DNA of 64,000 bases, taken from the NCBI RefSeq assembly GCF_030264295.1, contig NZ_CP127173.1:2735501-2799500 (forward strand). The letters are read 5' to 3'. Source of the DNA: Amycolatopsis nalaikhensis (lineage in GTDB: Bacteria; Actinomycetota; Actinomycetes; Mycobacteriales; Pseudonocardiaceae). Positions within the stretch are counted from its first letter, which is position 1. Each line of letters opens with the position of its first letter. Below, in pieces: positions 31,780 through 40,999 of this stretch. The notes below the pieces were generated by a model that did no database searches, was not told where the DNA came from, and saw nothing but the letters and a program-made list of their open reading frames with translations. A program made the translations under genes and the position numbers.

Positions 31780-34461
31780 TTACCCGCGCTTGATCAACCG
31801 GGTGAACCTCGAAGTGGCCGGCTTCAGCTCCTCGACCTTCAGCGCCATCAGCACGCCGAACGAGACGGCGATGCCGACGATGCCCTGCAGGAAGAGTTTG
31901 ACCCAGGCCCCGAGGGTGGGCCCGAACGAGTCCGGCACGATCTGGCCGGCCACCCAGGCCGCGCCCACGCCGAGCCCGCTCGCGACGACCGTGAAGAGGA
32001 TCACGCCGATCACGCGCTTGCTGCGCAGGTTGCCCAGCGTCACCCAGAGCCACACCTGGCCGAGGATCGCGCCGACGACGAACGTCAGCGCGTTGACCAT
32101 CATCACGCCGAGCACGACGTTGTCCGGCGACAGCAGCACCGGGCACAAGTACAGCAGCGGCACCTTGACCAGCGTCATCACGATCATGATCAACGTCGGC
32201 GTGCGCGCGTCCTTCATCGCGTAGAAGACGCGCATCTGCAGCATCACCAGCGCGTACGGCAGCAGCGCGAACGCCGAGATGGCGAGGGCGTCGCCGAGGC
32301 GCTCGGCGGTGTCGATCGTGCCCTTGCCGAAGGTGAACAGCGCGATGCCGATCGAGCCGCCGACCACGGTCATCACCGCCGAGATCGGGACGAGCATCAC
32401 CGTCGACATGCGCGAGGCGTAGGAGAGGTCACCGATCAGCTTCTTGTGATCGCCGTCGGCCGCCGCGCGGCTCATCCTCGGCATGATCGCCGTCAGCAGC
32501 GAGACGCCGATGACGCCGTACGGCAGCTGGAAGAGCAGCCAGGCGTTGCTGTACGCGGTAACCCCACCGGGTGAACCGCTGGTCAGTACACGCGTGTTGA
32601 TCGTGTACCCGATCTGGCTCACCGCGACGTAGCCGAGGATCCAGAGGGCGAGCCCGCCGAACTCCTTCATCTGCTTGTCGATGCCCCAGCGCCACTTGAA
32701 CCGGAAGCCGGACCGCAGCAGCGGCGGCACCAGGAGCAGGGCCTGGGCGACGATGCCGCCGGTGACGCCGATGCCCAGCGTCAGCACCTTCGGGTCGGTG
32801 ATCGATACCTGCTCGGTGTTGATGTCGCCCGGCATGATCCAGACGACCAGGATCGTGAAGATGACGACCAGGTTGTTGATCACCGGCGCCCACGCCGTCG
32901 GGCCGAAGATCTGCTTGGCGTTCAGCACGGCCGAGAGCAGCGCGAACACGCCGTAGAAGAAGATCTCGGGCAGCAGCAGGTAGGCGAACGCCGTGGTCAG
33001 GTCGGGACTCGCCTTGCCGGACGAGTCGACATAAAGACTCGTGAACGCCGGGGCCGCGATCACCGCCACCACCGTGCCGACCAGCAGCAGCGAGAACGCC
33101 ACCGTGATGAGGCGCTGGGTGTAGGCGGTGCCGCCGTCGGGGTCGTCCTGCGAGCGCACCAGCAGCGGCACCACCACGCTGGCGAGCACGCCACCCATCA
33201 GCAGCTCGAAGATGATGTTCGGCATCGTGTTCGCGACGTTGAACGAGTCGTTCGCGATGCCCTGCCCGATCGCGGCGACCAGCAGCAGCTTCCACAGGAA
33301 GCCGGTGATCCGGCTGATCAGTGACGCGATCGCCATCCGGCCGGACGCCTTCGCCAGCGACGGCGCCTTCGCCGGAGCTTCCGGCGCCTCTTCGCCGGGC
33401 TTCGGCTTGACCAGCGGCCCCTTGAGGGCCGGCATGACCTGGGTGGCCAGCGCGTCGTACGGGCGCATGACGTCCGGGTCGGCGACCGGCCACCGCGAGT
33501 TCATCGGGACCCCGGCGGTGCGCGGGATGAACCGCGTGGCTTCGGGGTCCGGCGGGCGCTGGGCTTCCTCCTGCCACGGCCGGACCGGCGCCGGCCGCCG
33601 TGCCCCGCGTCCCCGCGGCGGCACCGGGGTGCCGGGCGGCGGCGTACCGGGAGCCGGGATACCCGGCGGCGGGGTCGACGGCGGCGGGACGGGCGGAGGA
33701 GCGGGCTGCGGCAGACGGCCCTGGACCGACGGCGGACCGGGCGGACCGGGCGGCGGTGGCACGGGCTGGACGCGCGTCGGCGCTGGCCCTCCGGCGCGCG
33801 GAGGCTGCCCGGCCCGGGGCGGCGGGCCCTGCGGAGGCGGACCTTGCAGGGGCGCACCTTGCGACGGGGGACCTTGCGGCGGCGGACCCGCGGGTCCCGG
33901 GGGCGGGCCTTGCGGCGGCGGGACCCGCCGGGGCGGGCGGCCGTCGCGGACCGGGGCTTCGTCGTGGACGGGCCAGCCCTCGTCGCGGACCGGGCGACCG
34001 TCGCGAGGGAGGCGCCCGTCGCGTGGCGGCAGGTCGTCGCGAGGTGGGCGGCCATCCCGCGGCGGTACGTCATCGCGCGGGGGGCGTTGGTCACGAACCC
34101 GGGCGTCGTCGCGCACCGGCCGTCCGTCGCGCATCGGGCGCCGGGGCGGTGGCTCCTCGCGCCGCGGGCGCTGGTCGTGCACCTCTTCCGGCGCGGGCAT
34201 CTGGCGCGTGTGGCCGTTGCGGGGCGGCTGGCGGCGGCCGCGCTCCTGGGGTGGAGGCGGCGGCTGCTGGCGGCGGGCCGGCGGGGGTCCGTCACCCCGT
34301 TGCGGGGGCGGGGCGCCTTCGCGCCGAGGACGACTCGCACGCTCGGGTGGTAAGCCCGGCTCTCTCTCCAACGCGTGCCCAATCCTCGGTGCTCGGTCCG
34401 GCGTCGCGGCCCGGTGCCGCGTACGTGCGGACCAAGGGTAATCGGGAACGGCCCGGAACAC
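31780..34461 (-). CDS. murJ: Lipid II flippase MurJ (MviN) with long disordered N-terminus
   Basis: The 893-residue protein ends in a MOP-fold flippase of about 14 membrane helices (from about residue 375: ASGRMAIASLISRITGFLWK, then NTMPNIIFELLMGGVLASVV). It moves lipid II across the membrane for peptidoglycan synthesis. About 370 residues before it are Pro/Arg/Asp/Gly-rich and contain RDGRP/PPRDD and PPPQGPP repeats. The GTG at 34461 lies 15 bp beyond the DUF6049 stop; because the N-terminus is low in complexity, later starts are possible. The pseudokinase gene follows. Confidence 0.92.
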   Translation of the reverse strand: MFRAVPDYPWSARTRHRAATPDRAPRIGHALEREPGLPPERASRPRREGAPPPQRGDGPPPARRQQPPPPPQERGRRQPPRNGHTRQMPAPEEVHDQRPRREEPPPRRPMRDGRPVRDDARVRDQRPPRDDVPPRDGRPPRDDLPPRDGRLPRDGRPVRDEGWPVHDEAPVRDGRPPRRVPPPQGPPPGPAGPPPQGPPSQGAPLQGPPPQGPPPRAGQPPRAGGPAPTRVQPVPPPPGPPGPPSVQGRLPQPAPPPVPPPSTPPPGIPAPGTPPPGTPVPPRGRGARRPAPVRPWQEEAQRPPDPEATRFIPRTAGVPMNSRWPVADPDVMRPYDALATQVMPALKGPLVKPKPGEEAPEAPAKAPSLAKASGRMAIASLISRITGFLWKLLLVAAIGQGIANDSFNVANTMPNIIFELLMGGVLASVVVPLLVRSQDDPDGGTAYTQRLITVAFSLLLVGTVVAVIAAPAFTSLYVDSSGKASPDLTTAFAYLLLPEIFFYGVFALLSAVLNAKQIFGPTAWAPVINNLVVIFTILVVWIMPGDINTEQVSITDPKVLTLGIGVTGGIVAQALLLVPPLLRSGFRFKWRWGIDKQMKEFGGLALWILGYVAVSQIGYTINTRVLTSGSPGGVTAYSNAWLLFQLPYGVIGVSLLTAIMPRMSRAAADGDHKKLIGDLSYASRMSTVMLVPISAVMTVVGGSIGIALFTFGKGTIDTAERLGDALAISAFALLPYALVMLQMRVFYAMKDARTPTLIMIVMTLVKVPLLYLCPVLLSPDNVVLGVMMVNALTFVVGAILGQVWLWVTLGNLRSKRVIGVILFTVVASGLGVGAAWVAGQIVPDSFGPTLGAWVKLFLQGIVGIAVSFGVLMALKVEELKPATSRFTRLIKRG

Positions 34462-34476
34462 TCGAAGGCCGACGGA

Positions 34477-36633
34477 TCAGTCCACGACGTCGCGGCCCGC
34501 TCGCGCGTCCTTCACCCGTCGGTAGATGCGCCGGGAAGCGAGCAGAAGCAGGGCCACACCTGCGGCGACGGTCGCGATGATGGTGATCGCGCCGTACTCC
34601 GTCGACGTCAGTTCGAAGCGCGCGGATGACCCGAGCGGGGTATCGCTCGGCGTGCGCAACGACACATCGACGCTGAACCGGCCGGCCCGCAGCGCCTCGA
34701 CCGGGAGGAAGTAGTTCTTGCCGCCGCCCGCCGGGAAGTACCAGTCCTTCGCGCTGTCCGAACGGAGACCCGTGTTGTTGTTGAGGGTGAACCGCGCGTT
34801 GATCGCGACCGGCAGGTCGTTCACCACGTACACCGGCAACGGCGAGTTGCCGGACGCCAGCGCGATCGTCTGCTGCGGCTGCGAGACGCTCACCCGCGAG
34901 CTGATCGCCGCGATCTCGGCCTGCGCGTTCGTGGTCGCCGCGTCCGATGGCAGGCCGCGCCAGCCCGCCGACGCGCCGCGCAGCTCGGCCAGCCGGACCG
35001 GGGCGACGACGTCTTCCGGTTTCACCCGTTTGGTGGGGTCGAGCCGCATCGACGACGCCAGCCCGGTGGCCTGGTCGTCGAGGACCGACAGCGTCGAGAC
35101 GACCGCCGGGTCGATGTTCGCGTTCGGGTCCTGGCCGCTGTCGCCGACCGCGCCCGAGGCCGCCGGGTCGGCCGCCAGCAGCGACGGCAGCGACGAGGCC
35201 GTGACCACGCCCGCGTTGAGGAAGTCGCCGACCTGCTGCAGGTACGCCGTCAGCTCGGCGGCCGGCGCGTCCCAGCGCCGCGGCGGGGCGACCAGCAGGT
35301 GGTCCGGCCGGTCCTGGCCGGCGGGCTGGCCGAGGCCCGCGCGGAAGGCGAGGGCGCCCAGCCCGTTCTGGCTCGAGATCGCCCGCTCGGTGGTCGCGGG
35401 CACGGTGACCGAGTCCGGCACGCTCGGGACGCCGTTCATCGCGGCGGAGATCAGCGAGTCCGTCGGCTGCGCCCGGACCGTGCTGCCCTGCACCGTGACC
35501 CCGCCGCCGGCCGCGGCCGGGGCGAGCTTGCCCGCGTCGGTCAGCACCGTGCGGACGCCCGCCTGGGTCAGCGCGGTGAGCACCGTCTCGTTGAGCGTGC
35601 CGTCCGGCCAGAGCACGCCGGTCTGCGGCGTCACCCCCGCCACCTGCTGGATCGTGGCCGCCGCCGCGGCCGCCTGGGCCACCAGGATCGAGTCGCCGGG
35701 GCGGATCCGCGCGACCGTGTTCAGGTCGGCGTCGGCGAACGGCAGCGCCACCACGCACCGGCCGACCAGCAGCGACTTGAGCGACGCGAGCCACGTCTTC
35801 GCCGTCTCGACGCCCTTGCCCTGGACGTTCCCGCCGTCGGTGTGCACCTGGTAGCCGAGGGTCATCGAGTTGACCGTCGCCAGCAGGTCCGGGTCGAGCG
35901 CGAAGCACATCGACTTCGCCAGGTTCGGGTCGCTGCGCACGGCCGTCGTCGCCGCCGTGACCAGTGCGTTCAGTCGGCCGTCGGGGCCGATCTCGTCGGC
36001 GAGGCGGTCGTCGCGCAGCACCAGCGGCTGGCCGTACGGCGCCGTGTAGACCTGCGGGACGCTGCTGGTCATCGGCCACAGCAACGTCATGCTCGGCGCG
36101 CCCGCCGACGAGTGCCCGGCGGTCTTGCCCGGCCCGGCCAGCACCGGCATCAGCATGCTCACCGCGCCCAGCCGCGCGGGCCCGCCGAACTCCGGCGTGC
36201 CGTTGACGTTCACCAGCAGCGGGTAGACGCCGGGGCGGCCGAACAGCCCGGCCTTCGACCCGGTCAGGTTCACCGTGATGTTCAGCGGCGCGCTCTGCCC
36301 CGGCTCCAGCACGTCCGCGACCGACGTGAACTCGGTCAGCGGGGCATCCTTGATGACGGCGCCCGAGAGCACGTCGTTGATCCCGCGCGAGGTCGTCTGC
36401 CGCTCCCCGACCTGCAGCCGCACCTGGGGCCGGGTGACCTTCCGGTCGCCGGTGTTGGTCACCGTGCCGGACACGGTCAGCGTCGTCGTCGAGCCGGTGA
36501 TCACGCGCGGGTTGAGCTCGGCCAGGTCGACGCGGAGGCGGGCGCCCTCCTCCGCCTGGGCCACCGTCGCTCCGGCGAGGGCGGGGACGGCCAGGAAGAG
36601 GACGGAAAGGAAGGCTGCGGCGAACCGCTTCAC
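34477..36633 (-). CDS. DUF6049 secreted/membrane protein (Rv3909 homologue)
   Basis: The 718-residue protein has a signal peptide ([27 protein letters not shown]), a large extracytoplasmic region and one C-terminal membrane helix ([20 protein letters not shown]) before a short basic tail. The N-terminal region is beta-rich ([15 protein letters not shown]). Its function is unknown; it is conserved between mutT4 and murJ in actinobacteria and is probably connected with the cell envelope. Its ATG overlaps the mutT4 stop by 4 nt. Confidence 0.85.
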   Translation of the reverse strand: MKRFAAAFLSVLFLAVPALAGATVAQAEEGARLRVDLAELNPRVITGSTTTLTVSGTVTNTGDRKVTRPQVRLQVGERQTTSRGINDVLSGAVIKDAPLTEFTSVADVLEPGQSAPLNITVNLTGSKAGLFGRPGVYPLLVNVNGTPEFGGPARLGAVSMLMPVLAGPGKTAGHSSAGAPSMTLLWPMTSSVPQVYTAPYGQPLVLRDDRLADEIGPDGRLNALVTAATTAVRSDPNLAKSMCFALDPDLLATVNSMTLGYQVHTDGGNVQGKGVETAKTWLASLKSLLVGRCVVALPFADADLNTVARIRPGDSILVAQAAAAAATIQQVAGVTPQTGVLWPDGTLNETVLTALTQAGVRTVLTDAGKLAPAAAGGGVTVQGSTVRAQPTDSLISAAMNGVPSVPDSVTVPATTERAISSQNGLGALAFRAGLGQPAGQDRPDHLLVAPPRRWDAPAAELTAYLQQVGDFLNAGVVTASSLPSLLAADPAASGAVGDSGQDPNANIDPAVVSTLSVLDDQATGLASSMRLDPTKRVKPEDVVAPVRLAELRGASAGWRGLPSDAATTNAQAEIAAISSRVSVSQPQQTIALASGNSPLPVYVVNDLPVAINARFTLNNNTGLRSDSAKDWYFPAGGGKNYFLPVEALRAGRFSVDVSLRTPSDTPLGSSARFELTSTEYGAITIIATVAAGVALLLLASRRIYRRVKDARAGRDVVD

Positions 36634-37172
36634 TCGGGGGCTCCCTCAGGGGCGTGCTCGTCTCGTCCGTGGACGTCCGGGCGCGCGAAAAGTTCCTTGG
36701 CCTTCCGGACGAGCTTGCGCTCGTCGGAGTAGGCGAGTTTGGACTCCAGCTCGGCCAGCGGGACCCAGGCCACCTCGGTGACCTCGACGTCCTCGTCGGA
36801 CAGCTCGCCGCCGAGCGCTTCGAGCAGGAAGTGGTGCACGGTCTTGTGGATCCGCCGCTTCTCCGCCACGAACCAGTAGTCGATGGTCCCCAGTGGGCGC
36901 AGCACCCGCGCGGAGATGCCGGTTTCCTCCTTCACCTCGCGCACGGCCGTCTGTTCCACAGTTTCACCGTCCTCGATGTGGCCCTTGGGCAGCGACCACA
37001 GCAGTCTGCCGTGCCGGTCGAGCCGGCCGATCAGCACCGCCTGTTCGCGCGCCGGGTCCACCACGAGGCCACCGGCCGACGTTTCGTCGACCGTGGTCAG
37101 GCGCCTGCCGCGCTGACGCCTGCGCCGCCTCCGCGGCTTCGAGGCGCCGGGGCGGCCGGCTGATCCAGACAT
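36630..37172 (-). CDS. mutT4: NUDIX hydrolase (MutT4-type)
   Basis: The 180-residue hydrolase of nucleoside-diphosphate-X substrates has a complete Nudix box at 64-86: G64, E70, R78-E79, E82-E83 and G85 in [20 protein letters not shown]. The first 25 residues are Arg/Lys-rich. It is translationally coupled to the DUF6049 gene and divergent from pcnA, as Rv3908 is from Rv3907c. The exact substrate cannot be read from the sequence. Confidence 0.9.
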   Translation of the reverse strand: MSGSAGRPGASKPRRRRRRQRGRRLTTVDETSAGGLVVDPAREQAVLIGRLDRHGRLLWSLPKGHIEDGETVEQTAVREVKEETGISARVLRPLGTIDYWFVAEKRRIHKTVHHFLLEALGGELSDEDVEVTEVAWVPLAELESKLAYSDERKLVRKAKELFARPDVHGRDEHAPEGAPE

Positions 37173-37272
37173 GCTGCGATGCTAGAGCAAACGGTTGCCC
37201 CGGTAGGCTGGCTCTCCGTGTCCTGTCCGGTGGTGCCTGTAGTAATCGCACCCGATGCGTAGTGGGTTTTTC

Positions 37273-38714
37273 GTGAACGACGTGGTCGCCAAGGAGAACG
37301 CGGTGGTCGAGCTGATGCGGCTCTCCCCCTGGCGGACGAGCTGGCCGAAAGGTTCGCCCGGGCCGGGCACCGCCTGTACCTCGTCGGCGGGAGCGTGCGC
37401 GACGCGCTGCTCGGCCGGCGCTCCGGTGACCTGGACTTCACCACGGACGCGCGCCCGGACCGGGTGCTGAAGATCGTCAGCGAGTGGGGCGACGCGGTCT
37501 GGGACGTCGGGATCGCGTTCGGCACTGTCGGCGTGACGAAGAAGGGCATGCAGCTCGAGATCACGACGTTCCGCGCGGACAGCTACGACCGCGTCGGCCG
37601 CAACCCCGAGGTCACCTTCGGCGACAGCATCGAGGGCGACCTCCTGCGCCGCGACTTCACGGTCAACGCGATGGCCGTCGAGCTGGCGTCGAAGACGTTC
37701 ATCGACCCGCACGACGGCTTGAGCGCGCTGCGGGAGAAGGCCCTCGACACGCCGGCGACGCCGCAGGAGTCGTTCGCCGACGACCCGTTGCGGATGCTGC
37801 GGGCCGCGCGGTTCGCCGCGCAGCTGGGCTTCACCGCCGCGCCGCGGGTGGTCGACGCGATGGCGTCGATGGCGGGTGAGATCGACCGGATCACCGCCGA
37901 GCGCGTCCAGGCCGAGCTGTCGAAGCTGCTGCTCGCGGCCGACCCGCGGCCGGGGCTGGAGCTGCTGGTCGACACCGGGCTCGCCGACCGGGTGCTGCCC
38001 GAGGTGCCCGGGATGCGGCTCGCGATCGACGAACACCACCAGCACAAGGACGTCTACCAGCACTCGCTGACCGTGCTGGCGCAGGCGATCGAGCTGGAGA
38101 AGTCGCACGAGCCGACGTCGGAGCCGGATCTCATCCTGCGGCTGGCGGCGCTGCTGCACGACGTCGGCAAGCCCGCGACGCGGGAGTTCCAGCCGGGCGG
38201 CGGGGTGAGCTTCCACCACCACGAGGTGGTCGGCGCGCGGATGGCCCGCAAGCGTTTGCGGGCGCTGAAGTTCTCGAAGGAGATCGTCGACGACGTCTCC
38301 CAGCTCGTGTTCCTCCACCTGCGGTTCCACGGCTACGGCAAGGGCGAGTGGACGGACTCGGCGGTCCGCCGGTACGTCACCGACGCCGGCCACCTGCTGA
38401 CCCGGCTGCACAAGCTGGTCCGCGCCGACTGCACCACGCGCAACCGCCGCAAGGCCGCCGCGCTGCAGGCGACCTACGACGACCTCGAGGCCCGCATCGC
38501 CGCCCTCAAGGCCAAGGAGGACCTCGACCGCGTCCGGCCGGACCTCAACGGCGAGCAGATCATGGAGCTGCTCGGCCTCAAGCCAGGACCGGACGTCGGC
38601 AAGGCGTGGAAGTTCCTCAAGGAGCTGCGCCTCGACCGCGGTCCGCTGGAGCACGACGACGCCGTGGCCGAGCTGAAGAAGTGGGCGGCCGAGCAGGGCA
38701 TCGGGAATTCCTGA
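37273..38714 (+). CDS. pcnA: CCA-adding tRNA nucleotidyltransferase (single-base frameshift near 37329)
   Basis: Adds or repairs the tRNA 3' CCA end. This matters here because the tRNA-Ile gene does not encode its own. The catalytic region shows YLVGGSVRDALLGR and DLDFTTDA; an HD domain follows (AALLHDVGKPATR, about residue 290). The N-terminal segment NDVVAKENAVVELMRLSP is in one frame and LADELAERFARAGHRL in another. Adding one C to the run at 37325-37329 joins them and gives 480 residues from GTG 37273; ATG 37255 is an alternative start. A homopolymer error is the simplest explanation. Confidence 0.88.
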
Positions 38715-38815
38715 CGAACTCGCGGTGAATTCCGGGGAAAGCTGGACCTGGCGGCCGCGGATCGGTGATACTCCCAACCTCGGTTCACCGACGTGACCAG
38801 GGGGTTGTCCGGCCG

Positions 38816-40144
38816 ATGTCCACTGAAGCGCCCGGTCCGCCGAAACCGGGCAGCTTCTTCGTGGCGTTGCTGCGGCAGGGTGCACCCGCGATCGCGACGG
38901 CGACCAGCGAGCTGGCGGACGAGATCGGCGACCCGACCCCGATCCACGCGCTGAAGCGGATCGCGAAGATGGCCGGGCCGATCGACCCGAGCCGTCGCGA
39001 CGGCCTGCTGCTGCGCGCCACCCGGTACGTCGTGCTCATCCCGCTCGCCTACCGGCTGCTGGCCGTGCCGGGCCAGTTCGGCGTCTTCGCGTTCCAGCAC
39101 GGCTCGACCGGGTTGCTGCCGGTCGGGGTGTTCAGCCTGCTGTCGGTCGCGCTGAACGTGATCGGCTTCCGCTGGATGTTCCGCTCGGCGCCCTACCGCG
39201 GCCGGGACGCGGGGAAGCTGCTGGCCGTCGACCTGGTCTTCACCGTGCTCTCGCCGCTGGTCCTCGCGCTGACCGTGCCGCCGGAGGTGTACTTCGACGC
39301 GCTCGCGGTCAGCAGCGTCCACCTCTTCGGCGAGGCCGGGCTGCTGACGCTCGCGCTCGGCGTGCCCACCGGGCTGGTGTTCGGGCTGGCGAGCTTCCCG
39401 CTGCGGATGCTGGCGAACTGGCTGAACACCGGTCGGTTCCACGTCTCCGCCGCGTTCTCGACGTACTCGGCGCTGCTCGCCGAGCTGTTCCTGGCCACCG
39501 CCGCGCTGGTGCTGACCGGGCTCGGCACCCGGCTGGCCCTGGCCTACGGCACCCGCAACGGGCGGCTGGCCGAGCGCGCGCAACAGCATCGGATGTTGCA
39601 CGACACCGTGCTGCAGACCCTCGAAGCGATGGCACTGACCAGCACGTCCAACGCCGAAGAGCGGCTGGTCGAGATCCAGCGGCTCGCGCGGGCGCAGGCG
39701 ATGGAGATCCGGCACACGATCGAGACGGCGAAGTCGGAGCGGGCCGAGGACGGCGCCCGGCCGCTGGGCGAGAAGCTCGCCGCGCTGGCCGCCGAGATGG
39801 CGCGCGACGGCCTGCGCGCCCAGCTCGTGGTGGCCGAACTGGACGACGACACGCTGTCGGAGGTCCGGCAGATCGCCATCCGCGACGCTGTGCGCGAGGC
39901 GCTGCGGAACACGATGAAGCACTCGGGCACCGACCGGGTCGTGGTGCGCGTCGAGGAACGCGACGGCGGGATCGCGGTGATCACCCGCGACCACGGCAGC
40001 GGCTTCGACCAGGCCGAGCGGCCGGCCGGGTTCGGCATCAGCGAGTCGATCACCGCGCGGCTGGCCGAGGTCGGCGGCACGTCGCTGGTCGAGTCGGGCC
40101 TGCCCGGCGGCGGCACGCGGGTGACGTTGTGGGTGCCCTTCTGA
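38816..40144 (+). CDS. Orphan sensor histidine kinase (NarX/DesK-like)
   Basis: The 442-residue membrane protein has about five or six N-terminal helices (residues 55-245). A dimerisation and phosphoacceptor region follows (LHDTVLQTLEAM, His at the HD position), then a HATPase_c domain with N box EALRNTMKHSG and GFGISESITARL. This is the HisKA_3 class, which normally works with a NarL-type regulator, but no response regulator is adjacent. ATG 38816 is preferred over the upstream ATG 38765 by the GGGGG stretch before it. Confidence 0.82.
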   Translation: MSTEAPGPPKPGSFFVALLRQGAPAIATATSELADEIGDPTPIHALKRIAKMAGPIDPSRRDGLLLRATRYVVLIPLAYRLLAVPGQFGVFAFQHGSTGLLPVGVFSLLSVALNVIGFRWMFRSAPYRGRDAGKLLAVDLVFTVLSPLVLALTVPPEVYFDALAVSSVHLFGEAGLLTLALGVPTGLVFGLASFPLRMLANWLNTGRFHVSAAFSTYSALLAELFLATAALVLTGLGTRLALAYGTRNGRLAERAQQHRMLHDTVLQTLEAMALTSTSNAEERLVEIQRLARAQAMEIRHTIETAKSERAEDGARPLGEKLAALAAEMARDGLRAQLVVAELDDDTLSEVRQIAIRDAVREALRNTMKHSGTDRVVVRVEERDGGIAVITRDHGSGFDQAERPAGFGISESITARLAEVGGTSLVESGLPGGGTRVTLWVPF

Positions 40145-40156
40145 TATCCCCGGATC

Positions 40157-40999
40157 ATGACTTCGATCGAGCTGCTCGCCGACGCCCTCGCCGCGCACCG
40201 GTCCGGTGACCGCGACCGGGCCGTCGAGCTGGCCCGCCGGGCCGGGTCCCCGCTGGCCGACGAACTGCGGATCCACCTCGCCGGGGAAAGTTCGGCCGCC
40301 GTCTACGACCAGCCGAGCGCGTTCACGGCGTTCATCCGCGGCGGCGGCAACGTCGAGCTCTACGAAAAGCTGAGCGACGCGCTCGCCGCCCGCTACGACA
40401 CCTCGAAGCCGGAATCGCTGCTCGACCTGGGCTGCGGCGACGGTCTCGCGGTGGTGCCCGCGCTGGAGCGGGCCGCGCACACGCCGACGCGGATCGACCT
40501 CGTCGAACCGTCGGCCGCCCTGCTCGACGGCGTCCGCGAACGCGTGCCGTCCGCGACCTGCTGGCAGGCCACCGCGCAGGAGTTCCTCGCCCGCGACGAC
40601 CTCGGCTGGGACTTCACGCAGTCGACGTTCGCCCTGCAGTCGATCGAGCCGGAGCAGCGCGCGGACGTCTTGCGCGCGCTGCAGCCGCGCACCGGGACGC
40701 TGGTGCTCGCCGAGTTCGACGTCCCCGAGTTCACCGAAGGCTCAGTCGAACACCTTCGCTCGCTCGTCGCGCGCTACGAGCGTGGGCTCGCCGAGTACGG
40801 CGAAGACGCTTCCCTGGTCGCGCAGGGATTCCTGCTGCCCGTCCTGCTCGGGATCGTCTCCGGGCGGGAGCGGACGAACTGGGAGCACCCGGCCGCCGTC
40901 TGGGCCGGGCAGCTGAAGACGGCGGGCTTCACGCAGGTCGACGTCGAACCGCTCGCCGACTACTGGTGGTCGCCCGCCGTCCTGGTCACTGCCTGCTGA
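40157..40999 (+). CDS. Class I SAM-dependent methyltransferase
   Basis: The 280-residue protein has an AdoMet-binding motif LLDLGCGDGLAVVPAL (about 93-108) and the acidic residue of motif II in DLVEPS. The substrate is unknown. It starts 12 bp after the sensor kinase stop. It converges with, and overlaps by 14 bp, the end of the TNT-like gene on the other strand. Confidence 0.8.
   Translation: MTSIELLADALAAHRSGDRDRAVELARRAGSPLADELRIHLAGESSAAVYDQPSAFTAFIRGGGNVELYEKLSDALAARYDTSKPESLLDLGCGDGLAVVPALERAAHTPTRIDLVEPSAALLDGVRERVPSATCWQATAQEFLARDDLGWDFTQSTFALQSIEPEQRADVLRALQPRTGTLVLAEFDVPEFTEGSVEHLRSLVARYERGLAEYGEDASLVAQGFLLPVLLGIVSGRERTNWEHPAAVWAGQLKTAGFTQVDVEPLADYWWSPAVLVTAC

Noticed and set aside
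33128..34441. Gly/Arg-rich open frame on the plus strand resembling a PE_PGRS or collagen-like protein
   Set aside because: It mirrors the Pro-rich N-terminus of murJ on the other strand and has no start context.
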